Source of the DNA: AP-15 sp035252905
GTDB taxonomy: Bacteria; Pseudomonadota; Alphaproteobacteria; ATCC43930; CGMCC-115725
Assembly (NCBI GenBank): GCA_035252905.1
Contig: DATFCQ010000003.1
Span: 1 to 21,264 of the forward strand
Direction: 5' to 3'
DNA length: 21,264 bases
Positions 1 to 7,285 of the stretch are shown here, piece after piece (positions within the stretch are counted from its first letter, which is position 1; each line of letters starts with the position of its first letter). The position numbers and the translations under genes were made by a program. Under the pieces are notes generated by a model, which was given only the letters and a program-made list of their open reading frames with translations, had not been told where the DNA came from and made no database searches.

Positions 1-163
1 CATGGTGTGGATCTGGGTGTCGAGCATCGTCGTATTGATCGGCGGCAAGCTGAACGCGGAGATCGAGCATCAGACGACGCGCCAAAGCACAGTCGGTCCT
101 GCGAAGCCGCTCGGGCGGCGCGGAGCGAGAATGGCCGATACGGTGGGACCGCTGCGGAGCTGA
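1..163 (+). CDS. YihY/BrkB family inner-membrane protein, C-terminal end only (partial)
   Basis: The reading frame that begins at base 2 runs open to a TGA at 161-163 and gives about 53 residues. It opens with a hydrophobic segment (WIWVSSIVVLIGGKLNAEIE) that continues into EHQTTRQSTVGPAKPLGRRG and then MADTVG. From memory this is the hallmark tail of the YihY/BrkB (formerly 'ribonuclease BN') family: the end of the last transmembrane helix, the LNAEIEHQT motif and the short cytoplasmic tail with a conserved GP.KPLG..GA.MADTVG pattern. The rest of the gene lies left of the window. Members are polytopic inner-membrane proteins of poorly defined function; the old RNase BN assignment is considered wrong. 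The assignment rests only on this tail, but the tail is distinctive. The annotated start at base 1 reflects the window edge. Confidence 0.7.
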   Translation, partial: MVWIWVSSIVVLIGGKLNAEIEHQTTRQSTVGPAKPLGRRGARMADTVGPLRS

Positions 164-557
164 TCGATGTCGTGCCTGCCGGCAGGATCACTGCCGCGGG
201 AATGCAGACCGGATCAAGAGCGTTCTGGGAATAAGCGCGCATCGGATGCCGATAGCGCGTGGCGGGATGAGGGCTGCTGAGCGAATATCCCGGCAGCCCT
301 CTTTCTTTCTGAGCACCGAGCGCTCGAATGCGGCGCCGATCGCCATCGGTGCTCCGTATGATCGATCGCTAGCCCTTCCCGCCCGTGCGAACTGGTCGAG
401 AAACTGAAGCGGTTCGTGGACAAAAGCGCGGCAAGCGGAACGCCCGATGAGGATAGAATATCATTGAAAGGATTAGCGGCACACGTGTAGAAGCGAACGA
501 CACGGCTTGATTTCCGTTGCCCCTCCTGGGGAGGAGAACCGGTGATGGAATTCCGCC
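164..557. other. Intergenic stretch with no recognisable gene
   Basis: Open frames here are short, lack good ribosome-binding sites and show no family motifs. A GGAGGAG sequence near 530-536 precedes an ATG at 545, but that frame stops after 14 codons; it may be a relic of the start of the next small gene. Confidence 0.4.
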
Positions 558-734
558 GTGAATGCTCAACATTTCCGCAAACACGCTGAGCGATGCCGCT
601 TTCTCGTCATAACAGCGCTCAGACCGGAAGTGAAACAGCAGCTCCGCCTGTGGGCTCGCGAGTTCGACGATTTAGCAGATACCCTTGAAGCCCGAGAGCA
701 CGGACGCGAATACGTGGAAGAGGACGCCTCATAA
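558..734 (+). CDS. Small hypothetical protein, 58 aa
   Basis: A GTG at 558 opens a 59-codon frame ending in TAA at 732-734. The product begins NAQHFRKHAERCRFL and continues through LRPEVKQQLRLWAREFDDLADTLEAREHG. It is charged, with no cysteine pair or membrane segment, and reads as two amphipathic helices. Many alphaproteobacteria carry small proteins of the pattern 'HFR.QAE.CR.LA....PEVK..L..WA.EYD..A', so I think it is real and belongs to that uncharacterised group. The start is uncertain. The best Shine-Dalgarno-like sequence (GGAGGAG near 530) is correctly spaced for an out-of-frame ATG at 545, and the GTG has only a weak GGA upstream. A single-base change near the 5' end could therefore have altered the original start. 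Confidence 0.5.
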   Translation: MNAQHFRKHAERCRFLVITALRPEVKQQLRLWAREFDDLADTLEAREHGREYVEEDAS

Positions 735-1124
735 GGTACCCGCTTTAGCGCGTCTGCTACGTAATTCCGCTATATTCGAGCGCGTGGAGGCGCGATGTCG
801 CCGGCCAGGCAGGGCTGATGCTCCTTGAGCCCAGCGAAGAGGGAACGGCGGCTCTCATCCGACACTCGAAGCTGTTAGATAGCTGGTCTGCCCGTCGGCG
901 GCGATAGTCTCGCGGGCTTCAATTTGCTCTGCCAGCCGCTCAAACTTTTTCCGGCGCCGCGGCATTGCTGCTCACGCTCCCCGCCATCGGTTTGCCGTCC
1001 CTCGCAATGCTCGGCAGGATCCTGCCGCTCCGCTCACTCATGTACTCGGCCTCGGCACCTTCCTTTTCGGCCTCCTCGCCGCCGTCTCACGGTTTTGGAT
1101 TTCCCATCCCGGGCGTGGCGTGGC
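735..1124. other. Intergenic stretch with no recognisable gene
   Basis: Several overlapping frames are open but none shows family motifs, a credible ribosome-binding site or consistent codon use. A plus-strand segment near 965-1080 is hydrophobic in translation and could be a decayed membrane-protein fragment, but I could not assign it. Confidence 0.35.
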
Positions 1125-1351
1125 GCGACGCACCCGCCGCCGGACGGTGACGGTGTACGCGCTCCAGGGAAGATCGGCGAGCGTGCGCTCGTAGCGGCTG
1201 TGGACGCGCTTGGACCGCCGCAGAGCGGGCAGCGTGCCGTGATCCGGCGAGGCTGAAGAATGACGGTGGTCGCGGATTGAACGGGATCGAGCTTCCAAAT
1301 TGCGAGCCGAACGTGGGTCCTGTCCGGCAAAAGGTACGAAAGAGGGTCCAT
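1125..1351 (-). mobile_element. ISL3-type transposase, broken N-terminal fragment
   Basis: Reading the minus strand from about 1351, one frame gives LPDRTHVRLAIWKLD and then ITARCPLCGGPSA. The neighbouring frame gives SKRVHSRYERTLADLPW and then VTVRRRVRR. Joined, these match the N-terminal zinc-finger region of ISL3-family transposases as I know it: a CPxC pair, then R.HSRY.RTLADLPW, then a basic V.LR.RRF segment. The join needs one base to be restored in or near the GGTCC between the CPLC motif and SKRVHSRY. The match stops near 1125 and the rest of the transposase, including the catalytic DDE part, is absent. No terminal inverted repeats were found. This is a decayed remnant, not an active element. 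Confidence 0.55.
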
Positions 1352-1527
1352 TCATTATGGCGGCGCTCAACCCCGATCATCAAAATTGGCCAAGACTCCA
1401 CCGAGCGTGCGTCCGTCGCCGCCCTACAGTCTCAGCTAAGGTGTATCGGAAATGGCCGATGAGTGCGCGTCGGTCCGCGCATCATTGCGCGTCAACATAG
1501 CTATCAGGATCAATGTGTTAAGACCGG

Positions 1528-1902
1528 TCATCTTGAAGCTGACCGACATTCTATAGCCAGGAAAATTGGTTTATAATTAAAACCATGTTCTAAATATATT
1601 ATTCTCCTTGAAATCAACGATCGGAAATACCATGTAGAACTGGAAGAGAAGGTTTGCCGTACATAATTCTGAGCCGCGGAAACGTGCGTGGTTAGTTCGA
1701 TGTAGCCTAGGCCACCCGTCGGATCGCAAATCAACTCTCTCACTGCGAACACCTGAGTTGTGCCGATTTGTCCGGAACGGGCATTGGACAATGACGCCGG
1801 AACCAATACATACGACAGATCCGGCGGCTGCCACAGATTGTGCAACAAAGTGCGGACGGCATCCCTGACGAGAGCCTCGCACCGGGAAGATTTTTCGCGG
1901 CA
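1528..1902 (-). pseudogene. Possible C-terminal remnant of an unknown gene
   Basis: On the minus strand an open frame ending at 1528 translates to about 115 residues with a balanced composition rich in Y, F, N, I and T (for example NLWQPPDLSYVLVPA and TTQVFAVRELICDP). This is unlike the Arg/Ala/Pro-rich shadow frames elsewhere. The DNA is also clearly more AT-rich here than its surroundings, especially 1548-1625. No family was recognised. The 5' side runs directly into the IS5-type remnant, so one reading is a gene whose start was removed by that insertion. The alternative is non-coding DNA that happens to be open. Confidence is low. Confidence 0.2.
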
Positions 1903-1909
1903 TAGCGCC

Positions 1910-2453
1910 GGGATTGAGATGGCGCTGCCGGCGCTGGCCGCAGCGGGGTGGGTGGCCAAGACGGCGGCGCTCGACAGCACCCATGTCCGCGCGCACCGCT
2001 CGGCGCCGGAGCCAAGGGGGCCAAGGCGCAGGCCATCGGCCCTTCGCGCGTCGGCCAGACCACGAAGATCCACCTCCTCGCCGAGGTTCTCGGGCGGCCG
2101 GCCGTCGTCCCTGGACGCAAGGCCTCGCCAGCGACGCGAGACCGCCCCGCGGGTGCTGGCTGCCGCCCCTTCGACAAGCTCAGGAGGGCTGCCCGCGCCG
2201 TCTGGCCGCCGATCGCGGCTTCGACGCCAACGCGCTGCGGCGCGCGCCGCAGGCAGCGGACACCAAGTCCGTTATCCCGAGTACCCGCGCGCGCAAGCGC
2301 CCGATCCGCCACGACCGCGAGCGCTGGCGCATCGAGGCCACCCTCAACCGCCTCAAGGATTTCCGGCGCGTGGCCGCCGCTGCGACAAGCTGGCCCGGAA
2401 TTGCGCTTCCGCCGTCGCCCTCGCCGCCATCGTCGCTTTCTGGTGCTGGTTGA
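1910..2453 (+). mobile_element. IS5-type transposase remnant with several frameshifts
   Basis: Three plus-strand frames each hold parts of one IS5-family (IS427-like) transposase in the right order. Near 1966 comes LDSTHVRAHRSA. In a second frame from about 2010 comes KAQAIGPSRVGQTTKIHLLA followed by LGRPAVV. In a third frame from about 2205 come AADRGFDANALR, VIPSTRARKRPIRHDRER and WRIEATLNRLKDFRRVA. Back in the first frame come DKLARN and ALAAIVAFWCW. In intact relatives these are continuous: the DST..KAHR, ADRGYDA and YR.R..IE..F.RLKDFRR motifs carry the catalytic acidic residues. At least three frameshifts and a small deletion before WRIE (loss of a YRDR-like stretch) show it is dead. The N-terminal third is missing and terminal repeats were not identified. 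Confidence 0.75.
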
Positions 2454-2462
2454 GGTCGGACC

Positions 2463-2936
2463 CTAACCCGAACGCCCCGGGCCTTCGGTCAGCGACGGCG
2501 GTGCGGATTGTCGGTGGCTTCCGAACGGTAATTCGCCGTTCGCAGCCATGCTGACGAGCGCTACTGCGACGAGAAGGAGACAGATCAGCCAAAAGGCTTT
2601 CGAGGACGCGCTCTTCCAACGCCCGGAGCGCCGGGCTTCGGCTGGCTCGTGCGTGCTGCTGCTTGTCGGCAACAGCGCGACCAGGTCAAGGGCAATATCC
2701 CGCGCCTCCGATCGGCATATGCCGAGCAACCGAACGATCATCGGAGCCAATTGGTCAACCGCTTCTCGCTTTTCCAAAGACGAAAGCCGAGTGGCCTCGT
2801 CCCACGGATCCAGCCCGAGCTGCGTGAGTGCCGAGATCACGCTCAAGGGAATGCCGTTCCGTTCCTCTCCTACCGGCGCGAAGAGAAAGTCGTCGAGGTC
2901 GGGACGCAGGGGCCTATACAGAGGACGCAGAGCCAT
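2463..2936 (-). CDS. Conserved-looking hypothetical protein with one C-terminal membrane helix, 157 aa
   Basis: The protein starts MALRPLYRPLRPDLDDFLFAPVG and continues with NGIPLSVISALTQLGLDPW and SSLEKREAVDQLAPMI. These are well-ordered, non-random segments that I recall as a recurrent uncharacterised family in Hyphomicrobiales. Residues 1-95 look like a soluble helical domain. Residues 114-132 form a hydrophobic helix (AFWLICLLLVAVALVSMAA) and a short polar tail follows, so it is probably tail-anchored or singly membrane-spanning with the N-terminal domain cytoplasmic. The ATG at 2936 has only a modest GGGACGG upstream. It is the last gene of a four-gene minus-strand cluster, 54 bp after the stop of its neighbour. 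Function is unknown. Confidence 0.65.
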   Translation of the reverse strand: MALRPLYRPLRPDLDDFLFAPVGEERNGIPLSVISALTQLGLDPWDEATRLSSLEKREAVDQLAPMIVRLLGICRSEARDIALDLVALLPTSSSTHEPAEARRSGRWKSASSKAFWLICLLLVAVALVSMAANGELPFGSHRQSAPPSLTEGPGRSG

Positions 2937-2990
2937 CGCCGTCCCGATTATGTGGACGCGGTTGTCCGACCTGTACGGCTTCTCGATTGA

Positions 2991-3269
2991 TCATCGTAAT
3001 CGCGCCTGCTCGGGACCGGTTTTAGATTCCTGTGCAGCCGCCTCGAGTTCCACCGGATCGACGGCGACAGCCTGCCCCGCAATCATGCTGCCGCGCCTCC
3101 CGGGAAGCAGAATTACGGTCCTGATGCGCCGGTAGGCGGGAAAAGACAACCCTTCCGGCAACTCTTCCTCCGTCTCAACGGTATAGGTTCCGGCGGACTG
3201 CAGACCGTCGATCCCGGTCAGCGAGAAGGGTCTGGCGAAGAATATGTAGGCAACCGTGGTGCGGTTCAT
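2991..3269 (-). CDS. Hypothetical protein, 92 aa
   Basis: The product reads MNRTTVAYIFFARPFSLTG, then TYTVETEEELPEGLSFPAYRR, then a hydrophobic RTVILLPGRRGS strand and a DPVELEAA tail. The pattern 'ARPF.L.G.....AG.Y.VETEEEL..GLSF.AYRR....I.LPG' is one I recognise as a small uncharacterised family common in Hyphomicrobiales, predicted mostly beta with no membrane span. The open frame extends upstream to 3371. I chose the second of two adjacent ATGs (3272 and 3269) because the recognisable homology begins there; an alternative start lies at 3314. It sits between the 3347-3568 and 2463-2936 genes on the same strand and is probably co-transcribed with them. Function is unknown. Confidence 0.6.
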   Translation of the reverse strand: MNRTTVAYIFFARPFSLTGIDGLQSAGTYTVETEEELPEGLSFPAYRRIRTVILLPGRRGSMIAGQAVAVDPVELEAAAQESKTGPEQARLR

Positions 3270-3346
3270 CATCTGTCTGCCAATCCCCGGAGAGATGGGC
3301 TGCGCCATCGGCATGCTCTTTGACCCGCCGATCTCACGGGAATTCA

Positions 3347-3568
3347 CTATCCGCCATCTTCGGGAGCGCAAGCAGGGTTGTGATCAAATCTGTTTCCCGA
3401 GGGGTCATGAACCTCTCCGATCTCGTCGAGCAGACGCTCGAGGGTGCGGCGGTCGACGCCGTCGCTCTTCATCAGAGCGCCCACCAATGGATCGTCGAGC
3501 AGTTCGGCGAGTGAGCATTCTGCAATCGGAATTCGCTTCAGAGCCTGCCCTCCCCCGGCACGAGCCAC
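3347..3568 (-). CDS. Small hypothetical protein, 73 aa
   Basis: The core reads IPIAECSLAELLDDPLVGALMKSDGVDRRTLERLLDEI. Short proteins of the form 'LAELLDDPLVG.LMKSDGV.RR.LELLL' are, to my recollection, widespread and uncharacterised in Hyphomicrobiales; the segment looks like two or three amphipathic helices. The GTG at 3568 is the only standard start upstream of the core. It lies inside the preceding gene, whose stop is at 3538, so translation is probably coupled to it; a GGGGGAGG sequence just inside the frame suggests an alternative non-standard start near CTGAAGCG. The C-terminal tail (DPSGNRFDHNPACAPEDGG) is not part of the recognised core. Function is unknown. Confidence 0.55.
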   Translation of the reverse strand: MARAGGGQALKRIPIAECSLAELLDDPLVGALMKSDGVDRRTLERLLDEIGEVHDPSGNRFDHNPACAPEDGG

Positions 3569-3738
3569 GGGCGATGCGCCCGCTCGGGCGGTGTCAACAC
3601 CGCGCCATCGGCGTCCAAATCGGCGGTGTTGACGGCGTCGCCTCCGCTGGCATGATCGTCAATTTTATTGTCCGGCTGATGAGCATCCGCCCATCTCCTA
3701 AATCCCTTCGCAAGGCTATCGGCCAGAGAAATATACAT
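3538..3738 (-). CDS. Small hypothetical protein, 66 aa, first gene of a minus-strand cluster
   Basis: The ATG at 3738 is preceded by a strong, well-spaced ribosome-binding site (GGAGGAGACTCGG then ATG). The product begins MYISLADSLAKGFRRWADAH, an amphipathic helix, and continues into an acidic, likely disordered stretch (DNKIDDHASGGDAVNTADLD). No family was recognised. It overlaps the next gene by about 31 bases, which fits translational coupling, and it is divergent from the kup gene with a 154-bp gap that must hold both promoters. The strong initiation signal is the main reason to believe it. It may serve as a leader or a small regulatory protein for the three genes downstream. Confidence 0.5.
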   Translation of the reverse strand: MYISLADSLAKGFRRWADAHQPDNKIDDHASGGDAVNTADLDADGAVLTPPERAHRPWLVPGEGRL

Positions 3739-3892
3739 CCGAGTCTCCTCCTATGAATTTACGTCATGTACATATGGGTGTAATTCTGAATATTACCAGG
3801 TGAATCGCGAACCAGCCAAAAAAGCTTTACACCGCATCGCTCTTCTCTAAAACGGCAGCGGCGCGTTCAACAGCGGCGGGCAGGAGAATCGC

Positions 3893-5846
3893 ATGGCCGA
3901 GCGTACCAGTAATGCCGCAGCTTCGACCGAAATCATCCCGGCCGGGCACGCCGCGCCGACCGCCGACGAGGAGCAGGGAAGGCCGCGGCCTGCGCCCGGT
4001 CTCGCCGGGCTCTCCGTCGCGGCGCTCGGCGTCGTGTTCGGCGACATCGGGACGAGCCCGGTCTATACTTTCCGGGAGTGCTTCAACCCCGAGCACGGGC
4101 TGGCGCTCCGGCCGGAAAACGTACTCGGCGTCCTGTCGCTGATCGTGTGGGCGCTGATCATGGTTGTCGCCGTCAAATACGTGCTGCTGATCATGCGCGC
4201 CGACAATCAGGGCGAAGGCGGGATCCTGGCCTTGCTGGCGCTGGCCCTCGAGGCGGCGCGAGGCCCGCGCGCGCACCGCCTTCATCCTGCTCGCCATCGG
4301 CGGCGCCGCGTTGTTCTACGGCGACAGCATGATCACGCCGGCGATTTCGGTATTGAGCGCGATCGAAGGAGTCGGCGTCGGGACACCGGCATTGAACCGG
4401 CTTGTGCTGCCGCTCACGGTCGTGGTGCTGGTGGCGCTCTTCCTTTTTCAGAAGCGCGGCACCGAGAGTGTCGGCCACCTCTTCGGCCCGGTGATGGTGC
4501 TGTGGTTCGCGGTGATCGCGGCCGACGGGCTGATCCAGATCGTCGAGGCCCCGGGCGTGCTGGCAGCCCTGAACCCGGCCCATGCCGTCATGATCTTTCT
4601 CGCTGCCCCCTTGACCGGCTTTATCGTGCTCGGCGCCGTGTCTCTCGCCATCACCGGCGGCGAGGCGCTCTACGCCGATATGGGCCATTTCGGCCGCTTC
4701 CCGATCCGGCTGACCTGGTTCGCTCTGGTGCTGCCCGCCCTTGTCCTCAATTATTTCGGACAAGGCGCCTTGATCCTCGGCGACAGGGCGGCGATCGCGA
4801 GCCCGTTCTTTCGCCTGGTGCCGGGGTGGGGGCTGTACCCGCTGGTGCTGCTGTCGACCGCGGCGACGATCATCGCCTCGCAGGCGGTGATCTCCGGCTC
4901 CTTCTCGCTGTCGCGCCAAGCGATCCAACTCGGCCTGATGCCGCAGCTCGACATCTTCCAGACCTCGACGCGGGCGCGCGGTCAAACCTACATCCCGCAG
5001 ATCAACTGGCTGCTGCTAGCCGCAGTTCTCGCCTTGGTCCTGGGGTTCCAAAGTTCGAGTGCTCTCGCCTCGGCCTACGGCTTCGCGGTCACCGGGACAA
5101 TGAGCTTCACCACGGTGCTCGCCGGATCCGTCATGGGCGGCGTCTGGCTTTGGCCATGGCCGAGGATCACCATTGTGCTGGTGCCGATCATGACCATCGA
5201 CCTCGCGCTGTTCGGCGCGAATGCGCTGAAGATCCCGAGCGGCGCCTGGTTCCCGTTGGTAATCGGCCTCGTCCTGTTCACGATTATGACGACCTGGCGC
5301 ACTGGCCGCCAGTTGGTACAGGCGCAGTTGGCGAGCGAGACGGTGCCGCTCGCCTCCTTTCTCGCAACCTGCGAGAAAGCGCCGGAAGCCCGCGTCTCCG
5401 GCACCGCCGTCTTTCTCACCACGCATACCGACGAGGTGCCGCTGACCCTGCTGCACAACCTCGAGCACAACAAGGTGCTGCACCGCACAGTGCTGCTCGT
5501 CCGGGTGGTGACCCGGAACATTCCCCGGGTCGCGCGCCCGGACCGGATCAAGGCGCGTGATCTCGGCGGCGGCTTTTGGCAGGTCGAGGCGCATTTCGGG
5601 TTCGCTCAGACGCCGAACGTGCCGCGCGAGCTGGCCCGGGCGGAGATCCCGGGACTCGATCTCGAGCCGAGCCAGATCTCCTTCTTTGTCGGACGTATCA
5701 ACGTCAAATCGACGCCAAGACCCGGGATGGCCCGATGGCGCGAGCGCCTCTATGTCGGCTTCACCCGCATCGCGACGCGGCCGACCGAGTTTTTCCGCAT
5801 CCCGCCCGACCGGGTCATCGAGCTCGGCGCCGAGGTCGAGATCTGA
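3893..5846 (+). CDS. kup: Kup-type low-affinity potassium transporter, frameshifted near codon 125
   Basis: Kup proteins are inner-membrane K+/H+ symporters. All hallmark segments are present in order. The first frame gives GVVFGDIGTSPVYTFRE and then RADNQGEGGILALLAL. The second gives FYGDSMITPAISVLSAIEG, then ALYADMGHFG, NYFGQGALIL, SGSFSLSRQAIQLG and AYGFAVTGTM, ending in a soluble tail closing with FFRIPPDRVIELGAEVEI. The total span is about 650 codons, the usual Kup length. The first frame is correct up to about 4262 and the second from about 4266, so a single shift occurred within the alternating GC tract at 4264-4274 (one extra base, or two lost). No other lesion is visible, and the downstream half is free of stops over 500 codons. 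The ATG at 3893 has a good AGGAG six bases upstream. Either the gene was inactivated very recently or the GC tract contains a sequence error. It is divergent from the small-protein cluster. Confidence 0.9.
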
Positions 5847-6092
5847 AGGGCGGCAGCGGTGGTGTTATGAATGACTGGCTGGTATCGATCGGGCCTCGCC
5901 AAACGCCTTCAGCCACCAAAGGCCGTGCGTTGACCTGAAAAAGGAAAAGGGCTGACTTTCCTATGATATCAGAGAATTATCTTGGGTATGTCAGTATAAT
6001 CTATTGAAACGTCACGCTTTCCGGATCGGTACTTTTGGCACGGAGATTAGGAAGGCCGGTTCGCGCGCACGCGAGGGGATTACGGCACATCC

Positions 6093-6335
6093 TCACGGTA
6101 TGCGATCGGGTGCTGCCGGTTTTTGCTGCTGGGTCGTCTGCGATTTGTCCATGATCCGATAGCTGGTCAGCCCCAAGCCCCTTGCCACCGCACTCGCCTT
6201 CTTTTTGGCTTCTTCCTTGGTTCCCACCAGAAAGATCATCGGTGAGCCGGCGATCTTGCCGTTGGCATCGCGCTCGGAGATCGTGGCGACGAGACCCTCG
6301 CGGGACTCCTCCAATTTCAGTCGGACAAACATCAT
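6093..6335 (-). CDS. Hypothetical protein, 80 aa
   Basis: The product starts MMFVRLKLEESREGLVATIS, continues with a lysine-rich helix (GTKEEAKKKASAVARGLG), and ends in a Gln/Pro-rich tail. It has no membrane segment or cysteine. The start is supported by a purine-rich GGGGGAGGACAGAGAGG just upstream; either of the two adjacent ATGs (6335 or 6332) would fit. It is the last of three same-strand genes behind the cold-shock protein, separated from its neighbour by 63 bp. Composition and the initiation site suggest a genuine gene. No family could be named. Confidence 0.55.
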   Translation of the reverse strand: MMFVRLKLEESREGLVATISERDANGKIAGSPMIFLVGTKEEAKKKASAVARGLGLTSYRIMDKSQTTQQQKPAAPDRIP

Positions 6336-6398
6336 ACCTCTCTGTCCTCCCCCGGTGTCGCGGCAGCGCCGGCTCGCGCTGAAATAGCCGAAGCTGAA

Positions 6399-6593
6399 TT
6401 ATCGCCGACCCAATTGGGTTTCCCGTGCCATCCGCTCGTGCCCGTCGGCGGTGTTTTTGAGCCGATACTGAGGCGTGCTTCCGTCGAGCGGGAGCAGGCG
6501 AACGATCGTATAACGGCCTCGACTCTCCCGGTCGACGCCGGGATCGGGAAAGAATTCGACCGCCTGGCCGACGCGGAATTTATGCTCTGACAC
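6399..6593 (-). CDS. Small hypothetical protein, 64 aa
   Basis: A GTG start at 6593 has a clear GGGAGG seven bases upstream. The product reads SEHKFRVGQAVEFFPDPG, then YTIVRLLPLDGSTPQYRLKN and DGHERMARETQLGRR. The pattern 'HKFRVGQ.V.F.P.......Y.IVRLLP.....QYR.K...E.HERVA.E.QL' is one I recognise as a frequent uncharacterised small protein of Hyphomicrobiales, a compact all-beta fold by appearance (SH3-like or Tudor-like, by inference only). The gene lies 60 bp after the normal stop of the cold-shock gene and probably shares its transcript. Because of the frameshift in that gene, the cold-shock reading frame now runs across this gene in another frame. Confidence 0.65.
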   Translation of the reverse strand: MSEHKFRVGQAVEFFPDPGVDRESRGRYTIVRLLPLDGSTPQYRLKNTADGHERMARETQLGRR

Positions 6594-6653
6594 TGGCGAC
6601 CTCCCAAAAGTGCGGCACGGGCGCCGCAGCCGGCGCCGCCCGTGCCCTTTGCG

Positions 6654-6859
6654 TTACGCGGCTTGGAGATCGACCGCCGAGGCTTGCCCTGCTGGCCGCG
6701 TTCGAGCTGATAGCTGATCCGCTGGCCTTCGACCAGATGACCCAACCCCGAACGCTCGACGGCGGAGATATGGACGAACACGTCCCTCGAGCCGTCTTCG
6801 GGTTGGATAAATCCATAGCCCTTTTGTGTATTAAACCATTTTACGGTCCCGGTAATCAT
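6654..6859 (-). CDS. Cold-shock (CspA-type) nucleic-acid-binding protein, frameshifted near its 3' end
   Basis: The product begins MITGTVKWFNTQKGYGFIQP and shows both RNA-binding motifs of the cold-shock domain: RNP1 KGYGFI (residues 13-18) and RNP2 VFVHIS (27-32). It continues with AVERSGLGHLVEGQRISYQLERG. Members are OB-fold single-stranded RNA/DNA-binding proteins. The expected ending SAVDLQAA followed by TAA (6654-6656) is present, but in the neighbouring frame: one base has been lost at about 6681-6689, right after QQGK. As written, the frame instead runs on to 6332 (175 aa), across the next gene. The whole domain core lies before the shift, so binding could survive. The ATG at 6859 has AAGGAAG upstream. 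The intended length is 68 aa, standard for the family. Two small genes follow on the same strand. Confidence 0.85.
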
Positions 6860-7285
6860 CGAGCTTCCTTAAGAAAAAATTCTGCCCCAGCGCCCTCGCC
6901 GGCTCAGATCACGTTTCAATTTCGGGAAGCGCTGTTCGGTTTACCCGCGAGCACACCGCATAGAGCCGTGCCCTGGTCGAAACACGATTTGCCGTAAGTG
7001 GGAATTCGAACGGATGTGTTCAAGGATTTATTTTGCTGCCACGAGAGAATGCGCTGCTTTCACGGCCCTCGCCCTGCTCGCGACTGGGTGTCGACCTTTG
7101 GTCCGAACACGCTCAGCAGCTTGGCCCAGTGACCACGAACCTGTGCGTCTTGGCCAATTCGGCGAAGGCAAGTGTTTTCAGCCTATTGGACTGTGCGCCG
7201 CGCGCTGGCATGTAATGCGAAGAACGCTGTCATGGGCGCTTGGCGCCAAGTCGGTGTGAGGCCGGTCCGGTATAGTGGAGAGGGG
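6860..7285. other. Intergenic region upstream of the cold-shock gene, no convincing gene
   Basis: This 426-bp stretch must contain the cold-shock gene's promoter and 5' leader (minus strand) and whatever lies beyond the CobW stop. No clear promoter was found. A perfect 12-bp palindrome, CTTGGCGCCAAG, lies at 7239-7250. An 81-codon plus-strand frame at 7014-7259 begins with a hydrophobic stretch ending ALLATGC, but it lacks a ribosome-binding site and I do not call it. Confidence 0.4.

Noticed and set aside
1548..1625. AT-rich patch with near-palindrome GGTTTATAATTAAAACC as a possible origin or promoter
   Set aside because: No repeated iterons, DnaA boxes or paired -35/-10 elements around it; more likely part of the decayed gene remnant.
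2165..2186. TTCGACAAGCTCAGG motif inside the IS5 remnant
   Set aside because: A short sequence seen often in high-GC genomes; a single copy here gives no evidence of a specific element.
3739..3892. Possible sigma-70 or general-stress promoter for the four-gene cluster (TTGGCT ... TAATAT on the minus strand)
   Set aside because: The spacer is 18 and only 4 of 6 bases match in the -10; no GGAAC...CGTT stress promoter was found.
5935..5970. Possible terminator after kup (GGAAA...TTTCC)
   Set aside because: The stem is only five bases and A/T-rich, and it is followed by no T-run.
7014..7259. 81-codon plus-strand frame with hydrophobic N-terminus ending ALLATGC, lipoprotein-like
   Set aside because: No ribosome-binding site, the lipobox is imperfect, and the remainder has no recognisable pattern; it lies in the cold-shock gene's upstream region.
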